A stretch of 6,320 nt of DNA from an uncultured Eubacteriales bacterium (GTDB taxonomy: Bacteria; Bacillota; Clostridia; Oscillospirales; Oscillospiraceae), in contig URTG01000101.1 of assembly GCA_900550705.1 (NCBI GenBank), forward strand, positions 1 through 6,320. Direction: 5' to 3'. A model generated the notes under the pieces. That model saw nothing but the letters and a program-made list of their open reading frames with translations. It did not search any database and was not told the DNA's origin. This document shows, one piece after another, positions 5,364 to 6,320 of this stretch (position 1 is its first letter; every line of letters begins with the position of its first letter). Both the position numbers and the translations under genes were made by a program.

Positions 5364-6119
5364 TTAAAACAGGTCGGGCCGCTGGGCCTTCAGCTCCTCC
5401 AGCAGCTTTTTGTCCGACTTTTCGCTTAGATCCAGGGCGGCGAACAGGTCGGGCCGCCGCTCCCGGGTGCGGAGGAGAGACTGCTTCCGCCGCCACAGCT
5501 CCACCTTGGCGTGGTTGCCGGACAGGAGGATGGGGGGCACCACCCGGCCGTGCCACTCCTCCGGGCGGGAGTACTGGGGGGCCTCCAGGGTCCCGGCCCA
5601 GTGGCTCTCATTTTCGTAGCACGAGGGGTCAGACAGCACCCCCGGCACCAGCCGGCACACCGCATCGGCCACGGCCATGGCGGGAATCTCTCCCCCGGTC
5701 ATCACAAAGTCGCCGATGGAAATTTCCTCATCCACGCACTCGTCGATAAAGCGCTGGTCAATGCCCTCGTAGTGGCCGCAGACTAAGATCAGGCGGTCGT
5801 AGTCCGCCTTCAGCCGCCGGGCATCCGCCTGGCGGAAGGTGGTCCCCGCCGGGGACATATAGATGGTGTGCACCCGCTCCCCCGCCTCGTCGCAGATGTG
5901 CTTCCAGCACTGATACAGGGGGTCGGCCTGCATCACCGCGCCCCGGCCGCCGCCATAGGGGTAGTTGTCCACCTGCTTCTGCTTGTTCAATGTGTAGTCC
6001 CGGATCTGGTGGCACTCGATGCGGATATAGCCCCGCTCCTGCCCCCGGCCCAGAACGGATTCACACAGCATATCCCCCACCACGTCGGGGAACAGGGTCA
6101 TAATGTCAATACGATACAT
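5364..6119 (-). CDS. trmD: tRNA (guanine-37-N1)-methyltransferase
   Basis: A 251-residue SPOUT-class enzyme, the normal TrmD length. It uses S-adenosylmethionine to methylate N1 of G37, next to the anticodon, in tRNAs with G at position 36, preventing +1 frameshifts; it acts as a dimer and is usually essential. Motifs: MYRIDIMTLFPD (1-12), IRDYT (39-43), DNYPYGGGRGAVMQ (51-64), and the knot region CGHYEGIDQRFIDECVDEE (114-132), SIGDFVMTGGEIPAM (134-148), then CRLVPGVL (155-162), PQYSRP (181-186), VPPILLSGNHAKVELWRRKQSL (194-215, given by position) and RRPDLF (221-226). Arg156 matches E. coli Arg154. The catalytic Asp169 of E. coli aligns with Glu171 (ENESHW, 169-174). AGAGGA upstream serves the ATG at 6119. 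It has its own promoter, and no rimM precedes it within the window, unlike the common rpsP-rimM-trmD-rplS order. Confidence 0.96.
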   Translation of the reverse strand: MYRIDIMTLFPDVVGDMLCESVLGRGQERGYIRIECHQIRDYTLNKQKQVDNYPYGGGRGAVMQADPLYQCWKHICDEAGERVHTIYMSPAGTTFRQADARRLKADYDRLILVCGHYEGIDQRFIDECVDEEISIGDFVMTGGEIPAMAVADAVCRLVPGVLSDPSCYENESHWAGTLEAPQYSRPEEWHGRVVPPILLSGNHAKVELWRRKQSLLRTRERRPDLFAALDLSEKSDKKLLEELKAQRPDLF

Positions 6120-6178
6120 GGTTTCCGATTTCCTCTCTATGGTTCACCGCAGAGAAGCCCTCGGCTCCCCGCCCCCTT

Positions 6179-6242
6179 ATTATACGGAATTTCGCCCCAG
6201 GTTTCAACGGCTGAACCGGGTTTTCCAAAATTTTTTAAATTT
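6179..6242 (-). promoter_or_regulatory. Strong promoter of trmD with an AT-rich upstream element
   Basis: TTGAAA (6202-6207, five of six) and a perfect TATAAT (6179-6184) are 17 bases apart. Upstream of the -35 box, 6221-6242 is almost pure A/T in an otherwise GC-rich region, in the position of an UP element that contacts the RNA polymerase alpha subunit. Start of transcription is expected near 6172, giving a leader of about 52 nt before the trmD ATG. The remaining bases to the window end hold nothing I can support. Confidence 0.82.
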
Positions 6243-6320
6243 CTGCCTCCCTTGTTTGCCAAGGCGCCTGGATTGGGCAGCATTCACGGGGTGTGGCTGT
6301 AAATAGCCAAGCTTGTCGAA

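Noticed and set aside
6204..6320. Minus-strand frame open at the window edge, ending at 6204, as the C-terminus of an upstream gene such as rimM
   Set aside because: The 38 residues are Lys/Arg-rich and do not resemble the end of RimM, and the frame runs through the AT-rich promoter element and into the trmD -35 box. It cannot be excluded without the upstream sequence.

Overview
The window is a GC-rich, tightly packed stretch of ordinary chromosome. It most likely comes from a high-GC member of the Clostridia (class-level call; Oscillospiraceae relatives of Flavonifractor or Lawsonibacter would fit). The grounds are Mini-RNase III next to a full-length RqcH, a small protein resembling the clostridial DUF6514 family, a clostridial-type DegV, TrmD with a clostridial-looking active-site segment, strong AGGAGG-type ribosome binding sites and consensus sigma-A promoters. 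I saw no mobile element, CRISPR array, tRNA or rRNA.

Layout: the left part (about 1-2740) is on the plus strand: mrnC (Mini-RNase III, 23S rRNA maturation), then nine bases later rqcH (ribosome quality control), ended by a good intrinsic terminator. A separate promoter then drives an 88-residue DUF6514-like protein. The right part (about 2860-6120) is on the minus strand. Read in its own direction it holds trmD with its own promoter, degV with its own promoter, then a two-gene unit: a sodium-pumping decarboxylase beta subunit and a 41-residue OadG-like membrane protein. The two halves converge on one shared hairpin terminator at 2791-2838.

The most interesting part is the leader of the decarboxylase unit (about 4141-4376, minus strand). 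It has a TTGACA-17-TAAAGT promoter, then a structured segment with GGGGAGUAG and GGUCAACAUACG boxes, then a 20-21 bp terminator hairpin with six U residues, about 58 nt before the start codon. This is the arrangement of a transcription-attenuating riboswitch. The boxes resemble the yybP-ykoY (manganese) aptamer. Because the regulated genes belong to a sodium pump, a sodium-responsive class is a serious alternative. I cannot assign the class from sequence alone.

Functionally, mrnC, rqcH and trmD all serve ribosome or tRNA maturation and quality control. degV is a fatty-acid-binding protein. The decarboxylase pair is a membrane energy-coupling module whose soluble alpha subunit and biotin carrier are not in the window.
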